Positions 35,010-45,458 of a stretch of DNA of 64,000 nucleotides are shown piece by piece. Both the position numbers and the translations under genes were made by a program. The notes below the pieces were generated by a model, which had not been told where the DNA came from, ran no database searches, and saw only the letters and a list, made by a program, of their open reading frames with translations. This DNA comes from Heliocybe sulcata (taxonomy: Eukaryota > Basidiomycota > Agaricomycetes > Gloeophyllales > Gloeophyllaceae). The stretch is taken from positions 110,239-174,238 of the forward strand of contig ML213532.1 in the NCBI GenBank assembly GCA_004369045.1. Reading direction: 5' to 3'. Positions within the stretch are counted from its first letter, which is position 1, and every line of letters starts with the position of its first letter.

Positions 35010-35810
35010 CAAACCGTTCCCTCCTGATTCTCAGGGATTTCTCTACTGACATCTCGACCCAGATGCGCCGCCTTTATTAGGGCAGGTCCGCTTTCGCATC
35101 ACAACATCCTCCAACCCGGCTACCTTTCCAAATGGACGTCACTTGTACCTGCCGGACGGCGAGATCTGGAATAATTCCTCGCCAGGCACGGGGCTCTGGG
35201 CTCTGCATATATCTTCTCTCCGAGAAATTGGTAACGGAAAAGGTGCTCTATACTGCCCTGGACATCTCTGGCCTGGAAGGGGCAAGTATGTACCATCCAG
35301 CCACCGGCGGCCTTCTCGTTCGGGCAAAGATTTCTTGTGGATCTTCGGAAGCTCAGTGGCAGAACGACTTCGCTTGGATTGCCCACTCTCGGTCAGGATC
35401 CCTCAATGGGGAAGCGCCGGTATAGTTAAGAGCGTCAGCTACGCCCCATTCACCGGTGTGCTGCTACAACTACTATTCTTCTGGGATACTTACCATCTGC
35501 CCTATAATATTCAGGAGAAGTATACTTCAGTTCGAACACTCGACACTACCAAAGCACAAGGGCACCCGGACCGTCGTCCTTCGTATCGTCAAAGTCATCG
35601 AATTGACGAAGTCATGGGACCCTGAAGACGCATACTAGATGCCAGAACCTAAGGAGGGCAGCTTGGCTACAGCACGTACACCCGGTCGTCAATCTCAATG
35701 TCCATGGTCGGTTGATGTAGACCAGCCGCGGCCGCGTGCTGAATTACCGGGCCCCTCCGGGAGAGCACTGGCCATTCTGTTCGACAATGAGGTTCGCCAA
35801 GCACGTTGAT
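35010..35810 (+). pseudogene. Family X copy 7, 5'-truncated and degenerate
   Basis: Begins inside exon 1 at the sequence for FPPDSQGF (near 35019), fused directly to the gacatcggcagagacca end of a flank module. The Trp codon of the LYWHLD motif is TGA, GCCTTTATTAGGG gives a second stop in frame, and exon 1 has several deletions. The intron border region (ataatattcag near 35505-35513) and an exon 2 relic (PEPKEGSL, ALAILFDNE) follow. It is not functional. Confidence 0.8.
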
Positions 35811-36264
35811 CTCGCTGAGGTGCTAACTAGTGTGCTGGTATGCTCAATTCTCTTCGTCCTGATGCTTACTATTATGTAGCCTGCCGCGGACCATGCTGAC
35901 CGATAGTGTACTATGTGCCTAGAAGACGTATCCTGATGGACACGATGGATGGGATATCACAGTCCGGAGTCCCGATTTACGCGATGACCAAGTTCGAGTT
36001 CACTTGCAGAGTTACATGTGGCATGTCCGGGTGTAGCACGCAGGCCGCCGCTGTTCTTTCGAGACACTATCTTTCGCATCCGTGGACGGCAGTAAGTACG
36101 TCGAATGGAAGAAAATATGTGCACTTCCAAGAGACTACAGGTTCGCGCAAGAGCTTAGTGGTGCAGTGGCCCATTGGCTAGAGTGCCAATATTTGCACGG
36201 CAATGTGAGCTGACAAGTCTTATGCATGAGTAGTGAACGTAGAAAAACCATTTTACATCCTCAA
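35811..36264 (+). repeat. Flank between family X copies 7 and 8
   Basis: No intact gene is visible. The segment near 36090-36140 (acggcagtaagtacgtcgaatgg) also occurs near 28868-28910, next to the decayed secreted-peptide gene. Confidence 0.45.
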
Positions 36265-36434
36265 CGTTGCGTGACATCATCACAAATCTTTTAATGTCAC
36301 GTGCCCGTGACAAACTGACCCGCGCAAATTGGTTCAGACTTCGGAATTCGAACTCTGAAAATCATCCTGCGCCGGTAGGTCATGGTCAACCATAAGTCCA
36401 TACTCCCAACTCTCATTCTCTGACCGCAGATTCC
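36265..36434 (+). promoter_or_regulatory. Family X copy 8 promoter block
   Basis: Contains GCGTGACATCATCA, the perfect inverted repeat GTCACG-TGCC-CGTGAC, CGCGCAAATTGG and TTCGAACTCTGAAA. The TATA box is altered to catAAGtcc. Confidence 0.55.
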
Positions 36435-37694
36435 ATGAGGCTGACGGCGCGTATGAATGGCATAGTCAGCACCTCGAAGGTGATGCTTCGTCATTCGCGA
36501 GACGTTCACAACAGCAAGCAGGCCGTCTATGTTTCAAGCTGCCAGCAGAGGTTATCGCCCTATCTGCCATCTATAGGCAGTAGTCTTGTGCAGAAGCGGT
36601 GGACATCTGCGGCGAAAGCGCTCGTCGATCAAGACAAGCAGCGCTTTCCCAAGTCCGACATTCCTGCTACCGCCGCCCCCCGGTTCCGCAGGCGCACAGC
36701 CCTGCTACTGCGTACTTTGGACCAGACACGCCTAGATGTGGGAGACTTTGTTGATATTACTGGGGAAGTAGAGAAATCCGTGCGCTCTGCAGCGGCACCT
36801 GAGCAACCTAGCTTCCACATGGGCTATTCTCAATCAGGTCCTAAACATATACCATTCCCTCCTGACTCTCAGGGGTTTATTTACTGGCACCTTGAACCTG
36901 ATGCGCCGCCTGTATCAGGACAACTCCGCTTTCGCACCACGGCATCCTCTGATCCGACTTCCTTTCCAAGTGGGCGCGACTTGCAGTTGCCAGACGGCCG
37001 GACTTGGAATATCTCGCTTTTTGAGATTGCTCGCCGGTCAAAGTACTCTTGTCTTCGTGCACATCTTCTCTCCGAGGAACTGGTTACGGCAGAGGTGCTG
37101 GATACTGGCCTGAATATTTGTGGCCTGGAAGGGACAAGGACCGTCCATCCAGGCCCCAGCAGCCTTCTCATCTGGAAGTTCGGACAGAGCTTCCTTGTGG
37201 ATTTTCAAAGCCCTGGTGTGGGGCTTTGGATTATGGGAAGCTCAGCGGCAGAACGGCTTCGCTTGGAGCGTCTGTTCTCGTTCAGGATGAATGATTCGGG
37301 AAGCACCGGTAGAATCAGGAGCGTCGACTACACACCATTCACAGGTGCGTTGATACAACTCTCCTTCTGCTGATACTCACGAGCCGCCCTATAATTGTCA
37401 GGGCGAGCTCTGGTTCAGTTCGAACACTCGACACTACCAGAGCACAAGGGCACCCGGACGGTTGTCCTTCGATTTGTCAAAATTATCGAATTGACAAAGG
37501 CAGAGGGCTCTAATGACGTCTCCGGGATGCCAGAACCCAAGGAGGGCGGCTTGGCTATGGCACATGCACGCGGTAGCCATCATTGGAGGCCCTGGTCAGT
37601 CAATGTCGACCGGCACCAGCCAGGAGGTAAACAGCACTCGCTATCGAGAGCATTGAGCATTCTGTTCGATAATGAGGCAGGCTCACCGCGGTGA
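36435..37694 (+). CDS. Family X protein, copy 8 (unknown function, two exons)
   Basis: Exon 1 36435-37344, intron 37345-37401 (GTGCGT...CAG), exon 2 37402-37694, giving 400 aa. An ATG five codons upstream of the usual start is in frame (MRLTARMNGIVS), extending the N-terminus slightly. The basic leader has VQKRWTSAAKAL. The core is diverged but complete: GFIYWHLEPDAPPVSG, LQLPDGRTWNISLFEIARRS, LLIWKFGQSFLVDF. Exon 2 carries LPEHKGTRTVVLRF, PEPKEGGLAM and ALSILFDNEAG. Exon 2 and the intron closely match copy 6. Function is unknown. Confidence 0.8.
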
Positions 37695-38947
37695 GCTCAC
37701 CGAAGTGCCAACTGGGCTGGTACGTCCCGTTCTCTTCGCTCTTCTGCTCCTCTTGTGATTCTCTTCCCGTGTAAGTATTTGCAGAGCTTAAATCTACTCG
37801 AAGTTGGAGCCATTTGAGAAAAGCGTCATTCAATGAAGCCTGCATGCCGCATGCCCATCGTCCGCCCGCCGCATGCGGTCTTAAGCTTGGTTCGACTGAT
37901 AGTTGGCCGTTCTGGTTCCCTTTGGTTCGTGAGCGCTGTATTTGTTGCTGCATTCATCCCTCCTACTATCATGGCCCGTTCTGTTGCCTCCCGTGAAACA
38001 TCAGCGCGTCTTACACCAGAGATCGACTAATACCAGTGTCTTCTCCCTCACGACATCGAATCATCCGCGGAGCCAGGATGGTCTGGTGCGTGCCGTGTAT
38101 TTCCCTCCCTGTGATCACAGTGTCGTCTCCTTACTTGACGTCTGGTTCGGGCATCTCTGCCATCACATAAGCGTGAAAATGGAGGCCGGTCTCGGCTGTT
38201 GCCAGTGAGCTGGGCTCGACTGCCAGATAACAATACGATGCATAGAAGGTATGATTATCTCTTTTAAGCGGCTCTAAATCGAGAGCACTCCGTCGTAACC
38301 TCCCTAGACTCCTCCTCGAGCTACATGGTTCTCGAAGCCACGGGAGACAGCCCAATATCATGGCCAGCACAGAGTCGGGTGCTCACGCCCACCCGATTGT
38401 CATATTAGAGGGCCGTTTGCACGGATTGACTTCTGAATATCATGAGCTGGATGGAGGGTGTCCTCTAGGCTCGAAAGGTACGTGGTCGGTCGAGTAAGCC
38501 ACAGCTCGGCGAGTGTATTTCATTTTGTTTTAATGCACCTCGCGAACTGAAGCCATTGCTGCAGAGCAAAGATGTTCTTATGCCTTATGCAAAAGCTGGC
38601 CGAGGATACGCACACGAACGTGTCAGAGTTGATCATCTCGTCGCAAGACTGCTCATCACGGGTTGACTCCCATGTGTCAGGACGACAAATCGAGAGTAGT
38701 TTTGGATGTTCGGAGGTACACATGTGAAATGATCAGGTATGCGGTCTCTGCGATATCTGTTACTTGTCTGACTACGAGTGCTCCCACCCTCCACTGTATT
38801 TTAACGCTCATCTCGTTTGCCGATCTTAAATTGGTTGTATGATCCCGCAATCGCAATCCCGAAGCTTCGTTTTCCCAATCGCGCTACTCTGCATGAAGAT
38901 ACCGTCAGCCAGTGACACAAACAGCAGCTGCAGTGACCTACCATCCG
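37695..38947 (+). repeat. Repeat flank downstream of family X copy 8
   Basis: No intact gene is visible. Contains relics of the units: ctggttccctttggttcgtgagcgct (37910), acggattgacttctgaatatc (38414), atgctgcagagcaaagatg (38555) and, at 38880-38945, the intron-like end of the small peptide block (complement: GGTAGGTCACTGCAG... with a CTGAC branch-like motif). Confidence 0.55.
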
Positions 38948-39154
38948 TCAGTACGGGCAGGGCACGGGCCTGCATGTCTCTTGTGCTCGAGCGGCGATTG
39001 ATACGGGACCAGGTCCCCAGACTGGTCCTGGTGGGCACGTGCACTCTGGTAGCAACAGATCATCAATCGTCGTCGTCGTCGTCGGTGTCGGTGACGCCAA
39101 GGCCATACTGGCGAGCGTGATGAGGACACGAGGGATGGCTCGGGTGAACACCAT
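38948..39154 (-). CDS. Small secreted cysteine-containing peptide, type 1a
   Basis: Single-exon ORF of 68 aa with an ATG. The signal peptide (residues 1-20, ending MALASP) is followed by a Thr-rich spacer (PTPTTTTT) and a mature part with ECTCPPGPVWGPG and a C-terminus TCRPVPCPY. A TATA box (complement: aaatataaagacc) lies about 65 bp upstream. It lies antisense to family X, in the slot where other units have only relics. A near-identical paralogue is at 45255-45458. A spliced 3' exon is possible: the stop is followed by a GT donor, a GCTGAC branch-like motif and ATGCAG. It is presumably secreted; function unknown. Confidence 0.7.
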   Translation of the reverse strand: MVFTRAIPRVLITLASMALASPTPTTTTTIDDLLLPECTCPPGPVWGPGPVSIAARAQETCRPVPCPY

Positions 39155-39239
39155 GAGGATGCAACGAAAGCTATCTGCTGCGTATTCTACCTATCTTGAG
39201 GTCTTTATATTTACTAAAGCTGTGTCTGCCTTGGTGGCG

Positions 39240-39650
39240 GTACTCGGAGATGTAGTCCAATGGTCCTCCCGCTCGCGCTTTCTGTCATCAAGTATCACGA
39301 TCGCGATGTCAAGTTTTACCGGAAGACTGTGGTCCTTGGAGCAATGCACGCTGGAAATGCGCCACCAGAATTTGCGGATGCACTCGCAATCAATTGTTTA
39401 TCGTCTGCAGGAGAAATTGCACGCCACAGGAACCATGAATGACTTGCCCCTGTGCGGAGGCCTCGGCACCAGTCAGCAGGAATAAATCTTGTCTATCGGA
39501 CGTCAGGATACTATCCCCTTCCCATCCAAAACTATGAACGTGATCGTGCGTTGCAACTAACTCTCGCCATCTACGCGGTCGTTGCTTCGATGATACAAAC
39601 ACTATTCCATAAGGCTGCGGCATACCGTGCCTGCCGGGCTCTATTCGTCC
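39240..39650 (+). repeat. Segmental duplicate of 47080-47490, with frameshifted signal-peptide ORF
   Basis: Shares with 47080-47490: caatcaattgtttatcgtctgcag, attgcacgccacaggaacc, gaataaatcttgtc and ccaaaactatgaacgtgat. The ATG at 39534 corresponds to that at 47358, but one T is missing (gatcgtgcg versus gattcgtgcg), so the frame reaches a stop after eight codons. The signal-peptide residues RALQLTLAIYAVVA remain readable in another frame. Confidence 0.7.
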
Positions 39651-40394
39651 TGGCTCCTGCACTGCGGCCATTGGACCTTGATTCTAATCAAAGGTACGAC
39701 ATCCCCAGGCTATCCTTTGAACAACTACACCTTTCACTCAAGCATCCTGCCGAATTAATCAGGATAGACGGAGGAGAGCAGTATGGATATATCGGAACAG
39801 CCCGCGGGCTTGCTATGTCCCTCACTGTACCGGTTGCGCGCCATGGCATCTAATTTCTTGACTTCCTGCCTATGCTGCTCCCTGCCCACAATAGCCCGGG
39901 AAGTGCGATCCAGCATGGTATCACCTGCTAGTCTGTGCATGCTTCTTCCAGCCTACCGGCCGAGTTTCATCATGCCATACAGACGTTAAGAAAGTCCACC
40001 GCATCAGTATTGGACCTGATAACGTGATCTTCATCATCTTAAAAGCCTCTTGGACTCCGAATTTCAGGTCAGACGCGGTGGAGATCCCATGCAATTGCTC
40101 TGAGGCCTGGCGATTGTGGCGATCCTAAGTTGCGGGCCTCGTTCTTGAGATACATCTCGGTTGGCTGTACAGTACGCTCGCACGGAGGATACCACGTACG
40201 TAGAAAATAGGTCCAAGTGGACGAGACATGGACAGAGGACATCGTAAAACTAGTATTGGGGCCGACATTCGTCAGCACGTACGGGTAGAAATCGTTTTTC
40301 CGCAAAGACTATATCACATCCGCAGAGATACAACAACAGGCCAGCTGCTCTAATACTGGCTATGCCTTGAGATGACATAAGTACTAAAAGTACT
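39651..40394. other. Non-coding stretch upstream of family X copy 9
   Basis: No gene is visible. From about 40070 the unit's upstream modules reappear (gttgcgggcctcgttcttgag, gacattcgtcagcacgtacggg). Confidence 0.45.
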
Positions 40395-40602
40395 CTACAT
40401 AGAATATCCTCACTGAGTTTGCCATCGCGTGACGTCATCACACCTCGTTCAATGTCACGTTCCCGTGACAAACTGGCCGCGCAAATTGGTTCGGACATTC
40501 GAACTCTGAAAATCATCCTGCGCGGGTAGGTTATGGTCCACCATAATTCCATACTCCCAAATCTCATTCTCTGACAGCAGATTCCATGAGATAGCCGCGC
40601 TT
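40395..40602 (+). promoter_or_regulatory. Family X copy 9 promoter block
   Basis: Has GCGTGACGTCATCA, the perfect inverted repeat GTCACG-TTCC-CGTGAC, CGCGCAAATTGG and TTCGAACTCTGAAA. The TATA box is altered to catAATtcc, as in copy 8. Confidence 0.55.
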
Positions 40603-42314
40603 ATGAATGGCATAATCAACGCCTCGAAGCTGATGCTTCGTCATTGGCGAGATGTTCCCAACACCAGGCGTCTCCTCCATGCTGCATGCTGTCAGAACAA
40701 GCTATCATTCTATCTCCGATGTATAAACAATACTGTTGTGCAGAAGCGGTGGGTATCCGCCGCGAAAGCGCTCGTCGATGAAGACAAGCAGCTGATTCCC
40801 AAGCCCGACATTCCTGCTACCGCCGCCGACCGGCCCCTCCGACGCCCGGCCCTGCGACTACGTACCCTGGACCCGACCCGAATAGACGCTGCAGATTTCG
40901 TTGATTTTGCTGGGAGAGTAACGAAATCTGTACGCTTTCTAATGGCACCTGAAAAACCTAGCGTTCCAATGCACTACTTCTACTCACGTGGTCGCAATAC
41001 ACCATTCCCTCCGGATTCTCAGGGATTCCTCTACTGGCATCTTGAACCGGACACTCCGCCTGTATCAGGACAGGTCCGCTTTCGCACCACGACATCCTCT
41101 GATCCGGCTACCTTTCCAGGTGGGCGGGATTTGCAGCTGCCAGACGGCGGGACTTGGAATATACCGCTCTCCCACATCGGTTGCATGTCAAAATACTCTG
41201 GTCTTCGTGCCCATCTTCTCCATGAGGAGTTAATAACAGAAACTCTGCTGGTTGCGGCCCGGAACAATTCTGATCCCTCCGCCGTCTGGCCAGTCCTGCG
41301 ACTACGTACCCTGGACCCGACCCGAATAGACGCTGGAGATTTCGTTAATTTTGCTGGGAGAGGAACAAAATCTGCACGCTTTCTAATGGCACCTGAAAAA
41401 CCTAGCATTAAAATGCGCTACTTGCACTCACGTGGTCGCAGTACACCATTCCCTCCGGATTCTCAGGGATTCCTCTACTGGCATCTCGACCCTGATGCAC
41501 CCTGTCTATCGGGTCAGCTCCGCTTTCGCACCACGTCATCCTCTGACCCAGCTACCTTTCCAAGTGGGCGAGACTTGCAGCTACCAGACGGTCGGACTTG
41601 GAACATATCCCTCTTCGAGATAGCTCGCGGGTTTAAGTACTCTGGACTCTCTGCTTACCTTCTCTCCGAGAAGTTGGTGACGGCGCAGGCGCTGGATACC
41701 GCGTCGCACACTTCCGAGCGTAATATGGAAAAGGTAGCCGCCGACAGCCTTTTTATCTGGAAGTTCGGACAGGGATTTCCTGTGGATTTTCGGAGATTCT
41801 TTCTGCCGGTTTGGATTATAGGACACTCAGAGGCAAAAGTGGTGTACTTGCGGGACCTATTCTCGGTCCAGGTCCGCGAATCGGGAAGTACCGGGACCGG
41901 CAAGACTGTCATTGACATGCCATACACTGGTGAGTTGAAACAGCTCTTCCTGGCTTGAAATACTTACGAGCAGCCGTATAATGTTCAGGCAGAGCTGTGA
42001 TTCAGTTCGAACGCTCGACATTACCAGAACACTACGGCACCCGAACCGTCGTCCTCCGTATCGTCGAGGTCATCCAGTTGACAAAGTCAAAAGGCTCTGA
42101 CAACGCATTCGGGATGCCGGAGCCCAAGGAGGGCGGCTTGATTATGACACGTGCACGCGGTAGTCATCGCTGGAGGCCCTGGTCGGTTGATGTCGACGTG
42201 CCCCCGCGGGAGAGTGAATCAGTTGCGTGGTTCGCGGATGCGCTGGCCATGCTATTCGATAATGAGGCTATCCAGACCAGTGGTTCTCATGCAAGTGGTG
42301 GGATCATGAGCTGA
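40603..42314 (+). CDS. Family X protein, copy 9, with in-frame internal domain duplication
   Basis: Exon 1 40603-41929, intron 41930-41988 (GTGAGT...CAG), exon 2 41989-42314, giving 550 aa, about 150 longer than the others. The usual start ATG is ATA, so the next in-frame ATG (MNGIINASK) is taken. The basic leader has VQKRWVS. The core is present twice: first copy from LRLRTLDPTRIDAADF through GFLYWHLEPDTPPVSG, second from LRLRTLDPTRIDAGDF through GFLYWHLDPDAPCLSG. The offset is exactly 444 bp (148 codons), so the frame is kept. IWKFGQ occurs only after the second core. Exon 2 is complete (LPEHYGTRTVVL, LAMLFDNEAI). Confidence 0.8.
40851..41738 (+). repeat. 444-bp tandem duplication inside family X copy 9
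   Basis: The 5' ends cctgcgactacgtaccctgg at 40851 and 41295 are identical, and similarity continues for about 440 bp (caccattccctccggattc, gacttgcagct). The two halves have diverged, most at the 3' end of the first copy (IPLSHIGCMSKYSG versus ISLFEIARGFKYSG). Confidence 0.85.
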
Positions 42315-42504
42315 CATGCCCGGCGCCCTTCGCTCTTATGCCCCTCTTATGATTTTCTTTGTATGTAAGTAATTGCAGCAGTTAGACTCAGTCGATACTG
42401 GGGCCAATTGAGAAAATTGCCATCCGGGCAAGACCGCACAGCCGCACGCCGCATAGCTGTCGAATAACTGGAGGGGTATTCCGGCCGCCGCATCCAACTC
42501 GTGC

Positions 42505-42690
42505 ATCATCTAAAACTCCGAGGGCATGGCCGCGAAAGGTGCAACTGTCATTGCGGTGTGCAGAAACGACACGCGCAGGGAGATCGAGAACTGCTTCGCC
42601 CACTAGTTATTGTGCGGAATAGGGAGCACGTAAAATGCACGCCTGTGGGCGAGAGGAAGGATCTGGAAGGATTTGAAGCTCAAGGATGCG
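42505..42690 (+). pseudogene. Decayed copy of the HAD phosphatase 3' end (fragment 3)
   Basis: Readable as GATVIAVC-like codons (aaaggtgcaactgtcattgc), then REHVKCTPVGERKDLEGFE, against MERVKCTPVGEGEDMKLKF in the HAD gene; frame breaks lie between. It is positioned about 200 bp after family X copy 9, as with fragments 1 and 2. Confidence 0.75.
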
Positions 42691-45254
42691 GTGTACTTAT
42701 TATCAGACCGAGCGCCTTTACCATTTCTCTTGTTCTACAATCCATGTGACTCTTTCTTACTATCTTGTAGATGTACTACGTATTGTCGCTTTGCACCTGC
42801 TCTGAGCCGTAGCCTAGCTGTATTACCCTCACCTTTTGTCCGGACACGCATACCGCAAGATCGTCATATATGTGATCCTTTGGATTCTTTTGAAGACTGA
42901 ACATGGGCAGATATATCGTGGACGACTAGCGAGCTTGAGATACGTACCACGAGGGCGCTAGCGGTAAGTCGCTCCGCGTCTTCCGTTCCTCTCACCACCA
43001 CGACCTGGCTCAACAACGCTATGTACTGGTTCGCTCTTTTTGCTACTATCACTCAGGAAATACTACCCGTTGCACACCTCGAATGCTGCGATATCGCCCA
43101 AACCTGAGGGTACAGTACTCTGCTGGAAACGACCTCCCTGTGTTCGCTCTCCCGACCACTCTATACGCAACCTTGCCTCGAGCCGTGGCTTTACTCGCTC
43201 TACTCGATCTCGTCACTTGTGGAGGGGCTACGTGTCTTCTTCATCTGGGCTGCTGGGCGGAGGAATCCTCCGGGAGGATCCACTGCGAGTGCCTGACGAC
43301 CTGAAGCTTTTCGCGCAGTCACTGGAGCGCGCCTCGAGTTGGCTCGCGTTAGTAGTTAGTGGGTCTACGCGTGCCTTTGTCTGCTGCTGCCTGTGTCTGC
43401 TGCTGCCTTCGTCCCTCCTACTGCCCGTCCTGGTGCTTCTCAATACTGTTTCTTCCCCTCACGACATCGGACCCTTCTCTGTGATACGCGGCGAACCTGT
43501 TTCTGTCCCCGTCACAGCTTGGTCTGGTTTTTTTGCTGCAGAGTCAGGCATCTCTCTGTCACCAGATTATTGCGAAGGCGGAGATCAGTCTAGGTCGTTG
43601 TTGTCAGTGGGGTATGCTCGAAGCTGGTGCATGGGTGCGTAAAGGATCAATGCACTGCCACCCTAGAATGCGGTGAGTCGTTTCCTTTTTTTTTCCTTTT
43701 CTTTGAGTGTCTCGTGCATGTTGACACTGTCTCTTTCACCCAAGGTAATGAAGCCCACCGCGACGAGTAGCACGCTTTCTGCCGCCCGGTCACCTCCCGT
43801 TCGCTGCAAATGGGTCTGGGATGCAGAAGCAGGTGTCAGCTCACTTGCCTACACGTTTAAGCCAAGTTCGCAAGCGCTTTTGTTTACTGAGTATACGTTT
43901 CCTGGTGAATCTTGTCTCTGAGCTAAACATCTTTGGTGCCGCTCGATGCAGGATCGCGAGTCTCCTACTAGCGGTGCCCCATATCCGACAACCTGAATGC
44001 TATCCCACTGTTACCGATTTGTCTAACTCAGGTTGTGTTTGATCGCTGGTCACAGCGCGATGGATGGAAGGTATATTCTTCAAACCAAACATCTACATCT
44101 CTCTTCCATACAACTGTACATCGGGAGCACTTGGTGACTAACCTCCGTATAATCTTTCCCCTTCGCAGCTAGATTGTCTTCGCCTTCATGATCCAGGCAG
44201 CCAGTGGTTATTTCAATCGGGACCACACTGAGACGGATATCTACTTTTACCCTATTGTTGTATTAGAAGTTCTTCGGTACGGACGGACTTCTGATATGCC
44301 AGTGGGCTGGATTCAGGGTGTCCTCTAGATCTGATCGGTACGTGCTTAGTCCAGTCCACCACAATTTATCGAGTGTAGTCCGATTCATTTTGACTGCACT
44401 GCGCGAGTTGACGCTTTCTCTGCAGAGCGAAGGTGCCTTTTATCTCTTACAGGGCACGGTTGAGAATGTGACACGCGATCGGATCAGAGTCGAGCATCTC
44501 CGGTGCAACGATATCGTGTCATGCCTCTTGGCTCAGGCTCGTTTCAACTTGCCAAGCCCCAGTGCAAGGATTCAAAGTAGGTCTTCAAGATCCTGCAGAT
44601 ATTTATCAACTTGCCTGGCCCAGGTGAGTGTCTTCCGTTTCCTCCAAATGCGCCGGCTGTCCTGAAGCAACGCGCCTTCGGCTCTTCATGGAAGATGACA
44701 GGAGGGCTAAACTAGTGGTACTTCGAAGTCGCGCATTACCTGCCATTCTACCGTACTGTCCGGCGCCCGTCCGCGGAGACTGACTTCGTATATGTCATCA
44801 CGGTGCACTGAAGGTTCGATTTGGACGCGAGGGCGTATTCTGCGTGACAGCGTGAGTCTCCTTTCCTGTTGCGCTCCGTACATCGCTCACATCAACTCGT
44901 TCTCTTCATACCAGGATGCCTTCGGTGGCGGCGTAGAATCTTTCCTGCTATCATCCTGCTGTTACCTTGCAAGACTACTCAGCATTTGCCGTCTCCGATG
45001 ATAGACGATGGATCTCGAAGTTCGGAGGTGCTCCTTCGCGATGATCAGGTATGTGCTCTATTGTGATATTTCTTCCTTGTCTGACTACGAGCGCTTCCGC
45101 GCTGCCTCATTGCTCATCTCGTACGCCGATCCTAAATCTGCTCTACAATCCCACAAGTGCAACCCCTGAAGGTCGGTCGTTCGACTCGCGCGACCCTGCG
45201 TGAAAATGTCGTCAAACAGCGACGCAAACGACAACCGCAGGGCCTTACCATCCG
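42691..45254 (+). repeat. Diverged repeat flank downstream of family X copy 9
   Basis: No intact gene is visible. The HAD 3' flank is recognisable at 43050-43230 (tgcgatatcgcccaaacctga, ggaaacgacctccctgtg), followed by gagcgcgcctcgagttggc (43327), gacttctgatatgcc (44288) and the intron-like end of the peptide block near 45140-45250. Confidence 0.55.
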
Positions 45255-45458
45255 TCAGTACGGGCACGCCACAGGCCTGCATGTCTCTTGTGCTCGAGCG
45301 GCGATCGATATGGGACCAGGCCCGCGCACTGGTCCGGGTGGGCAGGTGCACTCTGGTAGCACCGCATAAGTGGTCGTCGTCGTCGTTGGTGTCGGCGATG
45401 CCAAGGAAACGCTGGCCAGTGTGATGAGGAGGAGGGCGACGGCTCGGGTGAACTCCAT
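45255..45458 (-). CDS. Small secreted cysteine-containing peptide, type 1b
   Basis: 67 aa with an ATG. The signal peptide MEFTRAVALLLITLASVSLA is followed by SPTPTTTTTT, then ECTCPPGPVRGPG and the C-terminus TCRPVACPY. It is a close paralogue of 38948-39154, with the same length of mature region and the same four to five cysteines. The TATA box (complement: aatataaaagacc) lies about 60 bp upstream. The stop is followed by an intron-like segment, as in type 1a. It is probably secreted; function unknown. Confidence 0.7.
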   Translation of the reverse strand: MEFTRAVALLLITLASVSLASPTPTTTTTTYAVLPECTCPPGPVRGPGPISIAARAQETCRPVACPY

